Positions 23,223 to 32,520 of a stretch of 64,000 nucleotides of DNA are shown here, one piece after another. A model generated the notes under the pieces. That model was given only the letters and a program-made list of their open reading frames with translations, was not told the DNA's origin and made no database searches. The position numbers and the translations under genes are program-made. Position 1 is the stretch's first letter, and the number at the start of each line of letters is the position of its first letter. Source of the DNA: Winogradskyella flava (GTDB lineage: Bacteria; Bacteroidota; Bacteroidia; Flavobacteriales; Flavobacteriaceae); the NCBI RefSeq assembly GCF_014243395.1, contig NZ_JACLCP010000001.1, positions 682,001 to 746,000 of the forward strand, in the 5' to 3' direction.

Positions 23223-24280
23223 AATTCTATTGGTATGAAGAATTGATCTTTATATGTAATGGGTTGATAATTTATATCTGTATAATATCCATCAATATAC
23301 GCTTCCTTATCAGGAATTAAGCTTTTTATTTTTTGGATTATACCATCCGAATTATTAGGATCTTGAACATATATTTTTTGTAGGTTAGACATATAACTCA
23401 GAATGTCAGTATCAAATTTTCTATTGAAAAAAGGGAATGAATAGCCAACTACTACGAGTAATTCAGTATCCATTATTGATTTGCATAAGTTGCTAGAAAA
23501 TTCGACACTTTTAGAATTACTTTCCCATGCAAAAGACATTGTAGACTCAAATTTTCTATAAACGCTTGGTTCATAAATTTCTAAGACTTCATTAATGACT
23601 TGATTTAGATCTGAGTCAAAACTTTTTAGAAATTGACCATTAATTTCACCCGTGGATCCGTTTAGTTTGAAAATAGAAAAACTATTTGGATTGAATGAAT
23701 CATTTCTATCTAGGCCATTTATTTGTACACTTAGTGCTTTTTTTGTTGAATCGATTGAACCCTTAGAAAACTCTTTAAATGCAATTTCAAATTGTGAATC
23801 ATAATTCCAAGAGACTATACGAATGTTATGAGGCAATGAATCTAGTTCTTCTAATATAGACGCAAAAAAACTGTCATATCTTTTATCAAACTTTTCTACT
23901 TGACAATAATAAAAAAAACAGGACATAATTATTTTAAGTCTTTTCAGATTTTTATAATCTTTTTGTAGAAATAATTTTTTTGCTAAAGTATCTATACTGC
24001 TTTGGTTTTTAGATTCGTCGTGGAGCCAAATAATATCCTCATAAACTTTCTCAATTAACTTATACTTATCATGAAAAGCGTCAGACCTAAATTCAAAATC
24101 AGATAAATAAGCATTAGAAGGATTAGAGCTGATGGGTTGAAAAAACTTTGAGCCGTTAGGTATATCAATCATAGTTGGCTTAAACAATTCAGAAAAAAGT
24201 AAAAGTCTATCTTCGATTTGATTAACAATTGGCAAAGCCTCGTAACTGGCTCCAGCACCTAGTAGATAAGTAATATTCAT
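23219..24280 (-). CDS. SIR2-like NAD-binding protein
   Basis: A 353-residue protein with the frame of SIR2-like domains found in phage defence: glycine-rich start YLLGAGAS (Gly8-Ser12), WNYDSQFE with the NAD-ribose Asn159, and VVVGYSFPFFNRKFD near the end. The position that is normally the catalytic His in KLHGS is Asn207 here (FKLNGSTGE), so NAD hydrolysis is doubtful. The gene starts one base after the SDR stop and its stop overlaps the AlbA_2 start. Base composition is visibly more A/T-rich than the SDR upstream, a hint of transfer. It may act with the AlbA_2 protein in a stress or anti-phage response; this is inferred from context. Confidence 0.75.
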   Translation of the reverse strand: MNITYLLGAGASYEALPIVNQIEDRLLLFSELFKPTMIDIPNGSKFFQPISSNPSNAYLSDFEFRSDAFHDKYKLIEKVYEDIIWLHDESKNQSSIDTLAKKLFLQKDYKNLKRLKIIMSCFFYYCQVEKFDKRYDSFFASILEELDSLPHNIRIVSWNYDSQFEIAFKEFSKGSIDSTKKALSVQINGLDRNDSFNPNSFSIFKLNGSTGEINGQFLKSFDSDLNQVINEVLEIYEPSVYRKFESTMSFAWESNSKSVEFSSNLCKSIMDTELLVVVGYSFPFFNRKFDTDILSYMSNLQKIYVQDPNNSDGIIQKIKSLIPDKEAYIDGYYTDINYQPITYKDQFFIPIEF

Positions 24281-24281
24281 T

Positions 24282-25040
24282 TTAAATTTCTTTCTTCACT
24301 ACAGTAGAACTTGCTTGCGCCGTACAAAACATTAGTACATCAGCAATATTAACATGAGCAGGCCGCGAGACTGCAAAATAAATCACCTCAGCAACGTCCT
24401 CAGCCTGTAAGGCTTTATAACCTTTGTAAACGCCCTCTGCTTGCTTTCCACCTTTAAACCGTACTTCGGAAAATTCGGTTTCCACTAGTCCAGGATTAAT
24501 AGCGGTGACTTTTATTCCAAATGGATTTAAATCTATGCGCATGCCTTCAGTAATAGCTAAAACGGCATGTTTGCTGCCGCAATAAACATTACCTTTTGGG
24601 TAAACTTCCTTTCCAGCTGAAGAACCTATATTGATAATATGACCTACTTTCCGTTCCGTCATTCCTGGTATGATAGCCTTACTGACATAAAGAAGCCCTT
24701 TTACATTAATATCCATCATCGCGTCCCAATCATCTAAGCTGCCAGTCTGTATTGGGTCTAAACCATGAGCATTACCAGCATTGTTGATGAGTATATCAAT
24801 ATCCTGAAATTCCTTAGGCAAGGAAGCTATGGCCTCGAGGGTTTTCTCTCTATCGCGCACATCAAAATTCAAGGTATGGACATCTGTTTGTTTAGATAAT
24901 GCTTTTTCAATACTATCTAAACGTTGTTGCCTACGTCCACATAATACCAAGTTAATACCATGTTTAGCAAACGCTTCTGCCGTAGCTTTGCCTATTCCGC
25001 TCGTTGCACCAGTTATCAGTGCGACTTTTTTTTCATTCAT
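24282..25040 (-). CDS. Short-chain dehydrogenase/reductase (YdfG-like)
   Basis: NAD(P)-dependent oxidoreductase of 252 residues from ATG 25040 (an ATG five codons upstream is also possible). Classical SDR motifs: TGATSGIG at 10-17 for cofactor binding, LCGRR at 33-37 suggesting NADPH, NNAG at 86-89 and the Ser140-Tyr153-Lys157 triad in YCGSK. The closest described group acts on 3-hydroxy acids such as serine or malonic semialdehyde, but the substrate is not proven. The SIR2-like gene begins directly after it, and the aldo/keto reductase gene lies 48 bases upstream. Confidence 0.88.
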   Translation of the reverse strand: MNEKKVALITGATSGIGKATAEAFAKHGINLVLCGRRQQRLDSIEKALSKQTDVHTLNFDVRDREKTLEAIASLPKEFQDIDILINNAGNAHGLDPIQTGSLDDWDAMMDINVKGLLYVSKAIIPGMTERKVGHIINIGSSAGKEVYPKGNVYCGSKHAVLAITEGMRIDLNPFGIKVTAINPGLVETEFSEVRFKGGKQAEGVYKGYKALQAEDVAEVIYFAVSRPAHVNIADVLMFCTAQASSTVVKKEI

Positions 25041-25088
25041 AATTTTCCTTTTCAACTTGTTTTACTGCAAACGGCGACTAATTCTAAT

Positions 25089-25952
25089 TTAAGGTACTTT
25101 ATGTCCTTGACTAGCCACTAGAATCAAGAACCAATCCTCTAGATTCAAATCTATTTTTGAGGCTTCCATGGCTTGGGTCAATCGTGTTTTATTTGTTGTG
25201 CCAACCACTGGATGAATACCGGCTGGATGTTTCATAATCCAAGCCAATAACAATTGATCTTCCGTTGCTTTGTATTTATCCATAAGTTCTCCAAGTTGCT
25301 TATGAATACGTCTAGTTTGCTCGTTATCTTCTCTAAAAACTGAACCTAAAGGAGACCAAGCCATAGGTTTAATTCCACAAGTTTTTACATAATCCAGAGT
25401 ACCATCATGCATGGCTGAATGCTGAGTCAAAGAAAACTCAATTTGATTGACATCAATATCCATACGAAAGCCAATCATATCCATTTGAGATGGTGTAAAA
25501 TTTGAAACACCGAAGTCCCTAATTTTGCCGTCCTTTTTTAGAATGGTAATGGCTTCTGCTATGTCTTCAGCAACCATTAAAGGACTTGGCCTATGTAATA
25601 GCAATAAGTCCAAATATTCGGTCTTTAGATGTTTAAGGGACTCTTCTACTGACCAAATAATATAATCCTTATCATAGTTGTAATGCTTAACGGTATTATC
25701 TCGATTTTCGCAAACATATTGAATGCCACATTTAGAGATTAGTTGAATATCTTCACGCTTAATACCAGAATCTGCGAAAGCATTTCCAAAATCGTCTTCG
25801 GTGGTGTAGGCACCATAAATATCGGCATGATCAAAAGTTGTAATGTTATTGGCAAGACAATGGTTCATTAAGTTTACCATTTCTTTTTTTGAGAGTTGCT
25901 TGCCCCAACTTCCCCAGGTCATAGTACCTGCAATTAATCGAGAATATGTCAC
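25089..25952 (-). CDS. Aldo/keto reductase (YdhF-like)
   Basis: NADPH-dependent carbonyl reductase of 287 residues, a complete (beta/alpha)8 barrel. The catalytic tetrad is visible: Asp41 and Tyr46 in DHADIYG, Lys75 in ISKCG and His121 in LLLHRPSP. IRDFGVSNFTPSQM and PVVGTTNKTRL, for cofactor binding, are conserved. Soluble. Probably the first gene of the leftward run that continues with the SDR, SIR2-like and AlbA_2 genes. The physiological substrate cannot be read. Confidence 0.9.
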   Translation of the reverse strand: MTYSRLIAGTMTWGSWGKQLSKKEMVNLMNHCLANNITTFDHADIYGAYTTEDDFGNAFADSGIKREDIQLISKCGIQYVCENRDNTVKHYNYDKDYIIWSVEESLKHLKTEYLDLLLLHRPSPLMVAEDIAEAITILKKDGKIRDFGVSNFTPSQMDMIGFRMDIDVNQIEFSLTQHSAMHDGTLDYVKTCGIKPMAWSPLGSVFREDNEQTRRIHKQLGELMDKYKATEDQLLLAWIMKHPAGIHPVVGTTNKTRLTQAMEASKIDLNLEDWFLILVASQGHKVP

Positions 25953-26057
25953 TTTTTTTTCAGGTTATATGGATTTTTTTGCAATTGGTGTATAAAAATA
26001 CTCAAAAGCAAAGGAATAGAATATTATTGTTATGTAATTATTCTGTATACCCAAATC

Positions 26058-26624
26058 ATGAAACATTTACAACCTCTAAAATCACTCTTTTTAATGCTTA
26101 TGCTTTCAGTTTGCCTTGCAAGCTGTTCTAAGGATGACATGGATAACAATGAGAATTTTACGAGTATAACTGTAAAGTTAAAAAGTGTTACTGGTGAGCT
26201 CAATAAGGTGTATATAGATATTCAGGATGTGCAGATAAAGGTGAATGCAAATGAAAGCCCAGGAGCTTGGATAAGCCTAAATGCAATAAATCGGGGAACT
26301 TTTAATGCCTGTGATTTAAGAGAGAGTAACCCACTAATTTTGGTAGATGACTTTGAGATTCAAGCAGACTATGTTTACGAAATAAGACTGGTACTTGGAG
26401 ATAATAATTTTATGGACATCAACAATGTTTTACATAGTTTGGATGTTGTAAGTCTAGGAAATGCCAAACCATCCAATCTTATAGGTACTCAATTAGATTC
26501 TAAGCGACGCTATGATGTTGTTATCGAATTTGATATCGATGAATCTATTAGTTTTAATGGAGCTGAAAATATGATGGTTTTAAACCCTAAATTATATACT
26601 TTAATACGACAAATCGAATATTAA
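26058..26624 (+). CDS. DUF4382 domain lipoprotein
   Basis: A 188-residue exported protein. Signal peptide with lipobox LASC (Cys23), then a single beta-rich DUF4382 domain: ITVKLKSVTGELNKVYIDIQDVQI, an Asn/Trp turn, YEIRLVLGDNNFMDINN, and a final VVIEFDIDESI. These domains resemble carboxypeptidase-regulatory or transthyretin-like folds and are common in Bacteroidota surface lipoproteins; function unknown. Monocistronic, with its own terminator. Confidence 0.8.
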   Translation: MKHLQPLKSLFLMLMLSVCLASCSKDDMDNNENFTSITVKLKSVTGELNKVYIDIQDVQIKVNANESPGAWISLNAINRGTFNACDLRESNPLILVDDFEIQADYVYEIRLVLGDNNFMDINNVLHSLDVVSLGNAKPSNLIGTQLDSKRRYDVVIEFDIDESISFNGAENMMVLNPKLYTLIRQIEY

Positions 26625-26652
26625 TTATCCTAATCCATAATTAATTGAGAAA

Positions 26653-26688
26653 AAAGGGCAATATCATTGGTATAGCCCTTTATTTTTT
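26653..26688 (+). terminator. Rho-independent terminator after DUF4382 gene
   Basis: aaagggc / gcccttt stem of 7 bp with a 15-base loop, followed by a T-rich run. Confidence 0.75.
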
Positions 26689-26780
26689 AACCAATTGTTA
26701 ACAGCAACTACCGAATAATTTTAACATTTTGCACTCTTGAAAAAATCACTAAAATAGTTTAGCTCTTAAATAGAATAAAC

Positions 26781-27782
26781 ATGGAAGAAACGAGTACGAT
26801 TGATATTAAATCAATTAATGAAAAGATTGAAAAAGAAAGTGCATTTGTAGACCTATTGACCTTAGAGATGAATAAGGTCATTGTAGGTCAAAAACACATG
26901 GTAGAGCGTTTGTTAATAGGTTTGCTTGGACAAGGACATATTTTATTGGAAGGTGTGCCTGGTTTAGCAAAAACCTTAGCTATTAACACGTTGTCTAAAG
27001 CGATTGATGCAAGTTTTAGCAGAATACAGTTTACGCCAGACTTATTGCCGGCAGATGTCGTAGGTACTCTAATCTATAATATTAAAGAGAACGATTTTTC
27101 AATTAAGAAAGGACCGATCTTTGCGAATTTTGTCCTAGCGGATGAGATTAACAGGGCACCTGCTAAAGTGCAGTCTGCATTATTGGAAGCCATGCAGGAA
27201 AAGCAGGTAACTATTGGAGACGAAACCTTTATCTTAGATAAACCATTCTTGGTAATGGCTACTCAGAACCCAGTGGAGCAAGAAGGAACGTACCCTCTGC
27301 CAGAAGCCCAGGTGGATCGTTTTATGTTAAAAACGGTAATTGATTATCCAAAGCTAGATGAGGAGCAACTTATAGTGAGAGCCAATCTTAAAGGCGCCTA
27401 CGAAAAAGTGAATCCAGTAGTGTCCATTAAGCAAATTCTAAGTGCACAGGAAGCAGTTAGAGAAGTGTATATGGATGAGAAGATTGAAAAGTATATACTC
27501 GATATTATTTTCGCTACGCGTTATCCAGACAAATACAGATTAGCAGATTTAAAGCCTTTAATTTCATTTGGAGCATCTCCTCGTGGGAGTATCAATTTAG
27601 CTATTGCAGCAAAATGCTATGCTTTTATTAAACGAAGAGGTTATGTGATTCCGGAAGATGTGCGTGCTGTTGTTCACGATGTATTGCGCCACAGAATAGG
27701 TATTACTTATGAAGCGGAAGCAGAAAATGTGACTTCAGAAGATATCATCAATAAGATTATAAACGAAATCGAAGTACCTTAA
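26781..27782 (+). CDS. moxR: MoxR family AAA+ ATPase
   Basis: A 333-residue AAA+ chaperone-type ATPase, first gene of the Bat operon. Walker A GVPGLAKT at 58-65, Walker B LADEINRAP with Asp121-Glu122, sensor region MATQNPVEQEGTYPLPEAQVDRF, and a C-terminal lid. MoxR proteins act with von Willebrand A domain proteins, present here as BatA and BatB, to mature or assemble envelope complexes. Gap of 74 bases to the DUF58 gene. A TTG with TAgtTTaG spacing upstream is a possible promoter. Confidence 0.93.
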   Translation: MEETSTIDIKSINEKIEKESAFVDLLTLEMNKVIVGQKHMVERLLIGLLGQGHILLEGVPGLAKTLAINTLSKAIDASFSRIQFTPDLLPADVVGTLIYNIKENDFSIKKGPIFANFVLADEINRAPAKVQSALLEAMQEKQVTIGDETFILDKPFLVMATQNPVEQEGTYPLPEAQVDRFMLKTVIDYPKLDEEQLIVRANLKGAYEKVNPVVSIKQILSAQEAVREVYMDEKIEKYILDIIFATRYPDKYRLADLKPLISFGASPRGSINLAIAAKCYAFIKRRGYVIPEDVRAVVHDVLRHRIGITYEAEAENVTSEDIINKIINEIEVP

Positions 27783-27808
27783 AATTTTAGATTTTAGCAT
27801 TACGAATG

Positions 27809-27825
27809 ACGATTTTAAAAATCGT
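27809..27825. repeat. 17-bp palindrome in the moxR-DUF58 gap
   Basis: acgattttaaaaatcgt, perfect 8-bp arms around one A, in an AT-rich filler full of aatcg/cgatt repeats. May be a weak hairpin in the transcript, or nothing. Confidence 0.3.
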
Positions 27826-27856
27826 AAATCAACAATCTTCAATCGAAAATTGATAA

Positions 27857-28723
27857 ATGGATACTAAAGAACTTCTAAAAAAAGTACGAAAAATAGAGAT
27901 CAAGACACGTCGCTTGTCTGATCATATATTTGGAGGAGAATACCACTCGACTTTCAAGGGGCGTGGTATGACTTTTTCTGAAGTACGTCAATATCAATAT
28001 GGAGATGATGTTAGAAATATCGATTGGAATGTTACAGCACGTTATAATGAACCCTATATAAAAGTTTTTGAAGAAGAGCGCGAATTAACCATGATGTTAA
28101 TGGCTGATGTTTCAGGAAGTAAATTCTTCGGAACCAAGAATCAATTCAAAGATGAAATAGTCACGGAAATTGCTGCAACTCTAGCGTTTTCTGCGACTCA
28201 GAACAACGATAAAATAGGATTGATTTTATTTTCAGATGATATTGAACTTTACATTCCGCCAAAAAAAGGGCGCTCACATGTACTCAGAATTATCAGGGAA
28301 TTATTGGAGTTTAAGCCAAAAAGCAAAAACACCAATGTGGCAGAAGCCTTTAAATTCCTGTCTAATGTCATGAAGAAAAAAGCTATTGTATTTGTGCTTT
28401 CAGATTTTATAGCAGACGATTATAAACAGACCTTAAAAATAGCCGCAGGCAAGCACGACATTACAGGAATCAGAATTTACGATAAGCATGAAGCATCCAT
28501 TCCAAACATAGGTATGGTGCAAATGGAAGACGAAGAAACAGGAGAATTGCTATTAGTAAATACAGCTTCCAAAAAAGTGCGTGACACTTACGGAAAGTTT
28601 TATAATGAACAGGTTAACTATTTTAAAGATGCTTTTACAAAATCTGGTGCTGGCACAATAGATTGCCGTGTCGATGAAAGTTATGTGCGAAAGCTATTGG
28701 GCTATTTTAAACAAAGAGGATAA
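27857..28723 (+). CDS. DUF58 domain protein of Bat operon
   Basis: A 288-residue cytoplasmic protein. The DUF58 signature RQYQYGDDVRNIDWNVTARYNEPYIKVFEEERE is at about residues 45-75, followed by a degenerate VWA fold (MLMADVSGSKFFGT with D-S-S). DUF58 proteins are the constant partners of MoxR ATPases; together with the VWA proteins they form the aerotolerance module. The next ORF starts 4 bases after it. Function in detail unknown. Confidence 0.9.
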   Translation: MDTKELLKKVRKIEIKTRRLSDHIFGGEYHSTFKGRGMTFSEVRQYQYGDDVRNIDWNVTARYNEPYIKVFEEERELTMMLMADVSGSKFFGTKNQFKDEIVTEIAATLAFSATQNNDKIGLILFSDDIELYIPPKKGRSHVLRIIRELLEFKPKSKNTNVAEAFKFLSNVMKKKAIVFVLSDFIADDYKQTLKIAAGKHDITGIRIYDKHEASIPNIGMVQMEDEETGELLLVNTASKKVRDTYGKFYNEQVNYFKDAFTKSGAGTIDCRVDESYVRKLLGYFKQRG

Positions 28724-28727
28724 TTAA

Positions 28728-30440
28728 ATGATGAATTTCGATTTACGAATAATGAATTTCAGGCTGAAAGAAAAAGTCTTCTTTAGTCTATGTTCTGCAT
28801 TCTTTTTTCTTTTTTCTTTTAGTTCTTTTGCCCAAGTTAAAACAGAAGTAGACACGACTAAAATCCGAATAGGAGAACAAATCAACTATAAAATTAATGT
28901 AGAGGCAGACTCTACAGCTTTGGTTGTCTTTCCTGAAGGTCAGACCTTCCTACCATTGGAATCCGTCGAAGCTTCGAAAATTGATACCACTAAAAAGGAC
29001 GCTAAGTTTCAACTATCTAGAATTTATAAACTTACTCAGTTCGATTCAGGTTCGTATACCGTTCCAAGGCAAAAAATAATCATTGGAGATAAGCCATTCT
29101 TTACAGATTCACTTCGTATAGATGTTGGTACGGTTGAGGTTGATACGACCAAACAAAAACTCTACGATATCAAACCGATTATCGATGTCGATAAGAGTGG
29201 TGGCAATTGGTGGAAATGGCTATTGGGTATTTTAGCAGCAATTGCTTTGGTTGCGTTTTTATTGTGGTGGTTTATTTGGAGGCAAAAACCATTAACTGAA
29301 GAAGAGGAAATTGCCTTATTACCGGCTTACGATAGAGCGAAACTAGCACTACAGAAATTAGATGAAAGTCAATATTTAATCCGTTCTGAGGTCAAGGAAT
29401 ACTATTCAGAATTAACATTCATTATCAGAAACTATCTTGACGAAAAAGTCTACGATCGTGCTTTAGAAAGTACAACGGACGAATTAATTTCTAGACTTCA
29501 GTTATTAAAGGAGGGCAATCAAGTCTCTTTAACTAAAGACACCATTAAAAACTTAGAGTCCATATTAAAACGTGCCGATCTAGTAAAGTTTGCGAAATCG
29601 GCTCCAGATACGGCCTTAGCAGAAATGGATAAAGCGACTATTACCAAGGAAATAGATCATGTAAAAGCAAGTTTGCCAGAACCAACAGAAGAAGAAAAAC
29701 TTTTAGACCAGCAATATAGAGAAGCACAAGAACGAAGAAAGAAGCGTAGAAAAGTCATTCTAACGGTTGCCATTTCACTGTTCTTGCTCATTGCCACATT
29801 TGTCGGTTTTGGTATTAAATACGGTTTCGATTATGTTAAGGATACCATCATTGGCCATGAAAGTAAGGAGCTATTAGAAAGTGAATGGGTTGAAAGTGCT
29901 TATGGTTTTCCGCCTGTTTGGATAGAAACGCCTAGGGTTTTAAAGCGCGTAAGCTTAGATTCAGTATTGAGTGAAGAAGAACAGAAAAATATTCAAATGA
30001 CCACATTTATGTACGGCACATTGTTGGATATTTTTAGTGTTACTGTGAATAACACCACGCTCAATGTTCCACAACAAGAACAACCACAAGATGAAAATGC
30101 TGAACCAATTTTTGATTTGTTCAAGATTTCAGAAGGAGGTATTCAAGGCTTTGAGTCCAAAGGCGCAACAGATATTACAGTAAAGCGCGAACAATTTATA
30201 ACACCAAATGCCGCAGAGGGTTTAAAAACCTATGGAACGTTTAGTCTTAAAATGCCTAATAGGGAAAGAGAAGTAGATGCGGAGTATGTAATGTTGTTGT
30301 TTTCGAATCAACAAAATGTGTTGCAGCAGGTCATAGTAACTTGGCCTCGAGATGATGATTATGCAGATAAGGTGGTTGAACGTATTTTAGATTCAGTTGA
30401 ACTCAATCCAGATGAACCCGTTGAAGAGGAGGAAGAATAA
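28728..30440 (+). CDS. Two-span membrane protein of Bat operon (BatD-like N-terminus)
   Basis: A 570-residue protein. The likely start is the internal ATG (MNFRLKEKVFFSLCSAFFF), because the first eight codons repeat AT-rich intergenic filler. Signal peptide ends at SFAQ; a periplasmic beta domain similar to the BatD oxygen-tolerance fold (VDTTKIRIGEQINYKINVEA) follows; one span at about 160-185 (WWKWLLGILAAIALVAFLLWW); a cytoplasmic helical region with YYSELTFIIRNYLDEKVYDRALESTTDEL, a DUF4381-like pattern; and a second span at about 345-365. The stop codon overlaps the batA start by one base. Standard in flavobacterial Bat operons but unnamed. Confidence 0.75.
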   Translation: MMNFDLRIMNFRLKEKVFFSLCSAFFFLFSFSSFAQVKTEVDTTKIRIGEQINYKINVEADSTALVVFPEGQTFLPLESVEASKIDTTKKDAKFQLSRIYKLTQFDSGSYTVPRQKIIIGDKPFFTDSLRIDVGTVEVDTTKQKLYDIKPIIDVDKSGGNWWKWLLGILAAIALVAFLLWWFIWRQKPLTEEEEIALLPAYDRAKLALQKLDESQYLIRSEVKEYYSELTFIIRNYLDEKVYDRALESTTDELISRLQLLKEGNQVSLTKDTIKNLESILKRADLVKFAKSAPDTALAEMDKATITKEIDHVKASLPEPTEEEKLLDQQYREAQERRKKRRKVILTVAISLFLLIATFVGFGIKYGFDYVKDTIIGHESKELLESEWVESAYGFPPVWIETPRVLKRVSLDSVLSEEEQKNIQMTTFMYGTLLDIFSVTVNNTTLNVPQQEQPQDENAEPIFDLFKISEGGIQGFESKGATDITVKREQFITPNAAEGLKTYGTFSLKMPNREREVDAEYVMLLFSNQQNVLQQVIVTWPRDDDYADKVVERILDSVELNPDEPVEEEEE

Positions 30441-31444
30441 TGTTTGAGAATATAGAATTTTTAAATAAAGAATTGTTTTGGTTTCTATTGCTTTTGCCAA
30501 TAGCACTACTTTGGTATATCCTTAAACACAATAGGCAAACAGCAGAACTTAAAATATCAAGTACTAAAGGATTTCAAATGACCTCATCGTTTTGGTCAAA
30601 ATTTAGACATGTTTTATTTGCCTTTAGACTAATCGCCTTAGGATTATTGATTACGGCTTTGGCGAGACCACGAACTGTAGATGTATCTACTAAGACTAAA
30701 ACTACCAGAGGAATAGATATTGTCATGTCTATTGATGTTTCAGCCAGTATGTTGGCAAAGGACTTAAGACCAAATCGATTGGAAGCTTTAAAGGAAGTTG
30801 CGGCCGATTTTATTGATGGACGACCAAATGATAGAATCGGTTTGGTAGAATATGCAGGTGAAGCCTATACAAAAACACCTATTACAAGTGATAAATCGAT
30901 TGTACAGCGTTCATTAAGGGATATTAAGTACAATACAATTATCGAAGGTGGTACAGCGATAGGAATGGGGCTGGCAACATCTGTAAATCGACTTAAAGAT
31001 AGTAGAGCCAAAAGTAAGGTCATCATTCTTTTAACCGATGGTGTTAATAACGGAGGATTTATAGATCCAAAGATTGCTAGCGAATTAGCAGTAGAATATG
31101 GTATCAAGGTTTATACCATTGGTTTGGGTACCAACGGTATGGCATTATCTCCAGTGTCTATTAATTCTAACGGAACATTTAGATATGGTCGTCAGCAAGT
31201 AGAAATTGATGAGAAATTGCTTGAGGAAATCGCTGATGCTACAGGAGGAAAATATTTTAGAGCTACAAATAATAAGAAATTAGCAGAAATTTATAAAGAG
31301 ATCAATAAACTCGAAAAGACCGAAATAGAAGAAAAGAAGTATTACAATTACGATGAGAAGTATAGACCGTTAGTGCTATTGGCTGGGCTATTACTCTTAA
31401 TTGAAATACTGCTAAGAAACACAATATTTAGAAGCTTTGTTTAG
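30440..31444 (+). CDS. batA: BatA, von Willebrand factor A membrane protein
   Basis: A 334-residue inner-membrane protein. Spans at about 10-28 and 57-77, then a VWA domain with the metal-ion site D99-V-S101-A-S103 (VMSIDVSASM) and LLTDGVNNGG, and a final span near 310-330. In Bacteroides the Bat proteins support growth during oxygen exposure. It starts in the stop codon of the preceding gene and overlaps batB by 8 bases, so expression is tightly linked. Confidence 0.92.
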   Translation: MFENIEFLNKELFWFLLLLPIALLWYILKHNRQTAELKISSTKGFQMTSSFWSKFRHVLFAFRLIALGLLITALARPRTVDVSTKTKTTRGIDIVMSIDVSASMLAKDLRPNRLEALKEVAADFIDGRPNDRIGLVEYAGEAYTKTPITSDKSIVQRSLRDIKYNTIIEGGTAIGMGLATSVNRLKDSRAKSKVIILLTDGVNNGGFIDPKIASELAVEYGIKVYTIGLGTNGMALSPVSINSNGTFRYGRQQVEIDEKLLEEIADATGGKYFRATNNKKLAEIYKEINKLEKTEIEEKKYYNYDEKYRPLVLLAGLLLLIEILLRNTIFRSFV

Positions 31445-32474
31445 ACTAGATGAGAAAATATGGTTTTGGACATTACTGGTTATCCCGGTAATTATTCTGC
31501 TATTTTTATTATTGCAAGTTTGGAGACGTTCTGCTCAAAAGAAATTTGCTGATAGTGAATTACTGAAGCGTTTAAGTCCGAATCAGTCCTTATTCAAAAG
31601 TATTTTAAAAATTGTAGTACTATGTGCTGCTTTTGCTTGTTTGTCCTTGGCATTGGTAAATCCAAAAATTGGAACAAAATTAGAAACAGTTCGAAGCCAA
31701 GGTGTGGATATTGTCTTTGCAGTGGATGTCTCTAAAAGTATGTTGGCAGAAGATATCGCTCCAAATCGTTTAGAAAAATCCAAACAATTAGTAACACAAA
31801 TCATAAATAGTTTAGCGAGTGATCGTGTAGGTATTATTGCATATGCTGGCAAAGCTTTTCCACAATTGCCTATCACAACGGATTATGCTTCTGCAAAAAT
31901 GTTCTTACAGAATATGAATACCGATATGCTGTCCTCACAAGGAACAGCCATTAGTGAGGCGATTCAACTAGCAAAAACTTATTATGATGATGAGGAACAA
32001 ACCAATCGTATTTTAATTATTATTTCAGATGGCGAGGATCATGAAGGTGAAGCTGTTGATATTGCAGAAGAAGCTAGTGACGAGGGAATTAGAATATTGA
32101 CTGTAGGCGTTGGTGATATTAAAGGAGGTCCTATTCCTATAAAGAGGAATGGCGTTGTACTCAATTACAAAAAGGACAATAAAGGAGAAACAGTAATAAC
32201 CCGATTAAATGAGGCAACTCTTAAGGAAATTGCTGAAGAAACAGATGGCGTTTATATTAATGGAAGAAATACCACTGAAGTAGTAGATGCCATCAAAGAC
32301 ATTTTAGATAAGATGGATAAAAAGGAATTTGAGTCCAAACAAATTGCCGATTTCAAGGATCAATTTCAATGGTTTTTGGGTCTAGGTATTTTATTGTTGT
32401 TTTTGGATATTTTCTTTTTGGAACGAAAAACAGCATGGCTGAAGAAGTTGAATTTGTTTAATGAGAACTTTTAG
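31437..32474 (+). CDS. batB: BatB, von Willebrand factor A membrane protein
   Basis: A 345-residue paralogue of BatA with the same layout: two N-terminal spans (about 10-28 and 55-75), VWA domain with D97-V-S99-K-S101 (FAVDVSKSM) and IISDGEDHEG, and a C-terminal span. The start is a TTG at 31437, 8 bases inside batA; the encoded MFRLDEKIWFW matches where BatB proteins begin, and no ATG is close. The pair probably forms a heteromeric complex whose VWA heads face the periplasm or cytoplasm next to MoxR; which is not settled. Confidence 0.9.
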   Translation: MFRLDEKIWFWTLLVIPVIILLFLLLQVWRRSAQKKFADSELLKRLSPNQSLFKSILKIVVLCAAFACLSLALVNPKIGTKLETVRSQGVDIVFAVDVSKSMLAEDIAPNRLEKSKQLVTQIINSLASDRVGIIAYAGKAFPQLPITTDYASAKMFLQNMNTDMLSSQGTAISEAIQLAKTYYDDEEQTNRILIIISDGEDHEGEAVDIAEEASDEGIRILTVGVGDIKGGPIPIKRNGVVLNYKKDNKGETVITRLNEATLKEIAEETDGVYINGRNTTEVVDAIKDILDKMDKKEFESKQIADFKDQFQWFLGLGILLLFLDIFFLERKTAWLKKLNLFNENF

Positions 32475-32479
32475 ATTTT

Positions 32480-32501
32480 CTTTAACGTTATATCGTTAAA
32501 G
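32480..32501 (+). repeat. Hairpin after batB
   Basis: ctttaacg / cgttaaag, an 8-bp perfect stem with loop ttatat, in the only sizeable gap between batA and batC. No clear T run; may act as processing site or attenuator. Confidence 0.4.
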
Positions 32502-32520
32502 GGTTTGCTAATTTTAGAAT

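Noticed and set aside
25946..26131. 61-codon open frame on the + strand upstream of the DUF4382 lipoprotein
   Set aside because: Overlaps the start region of two real genes, no coding character, and the lipobox gene starts inside it in another frame.
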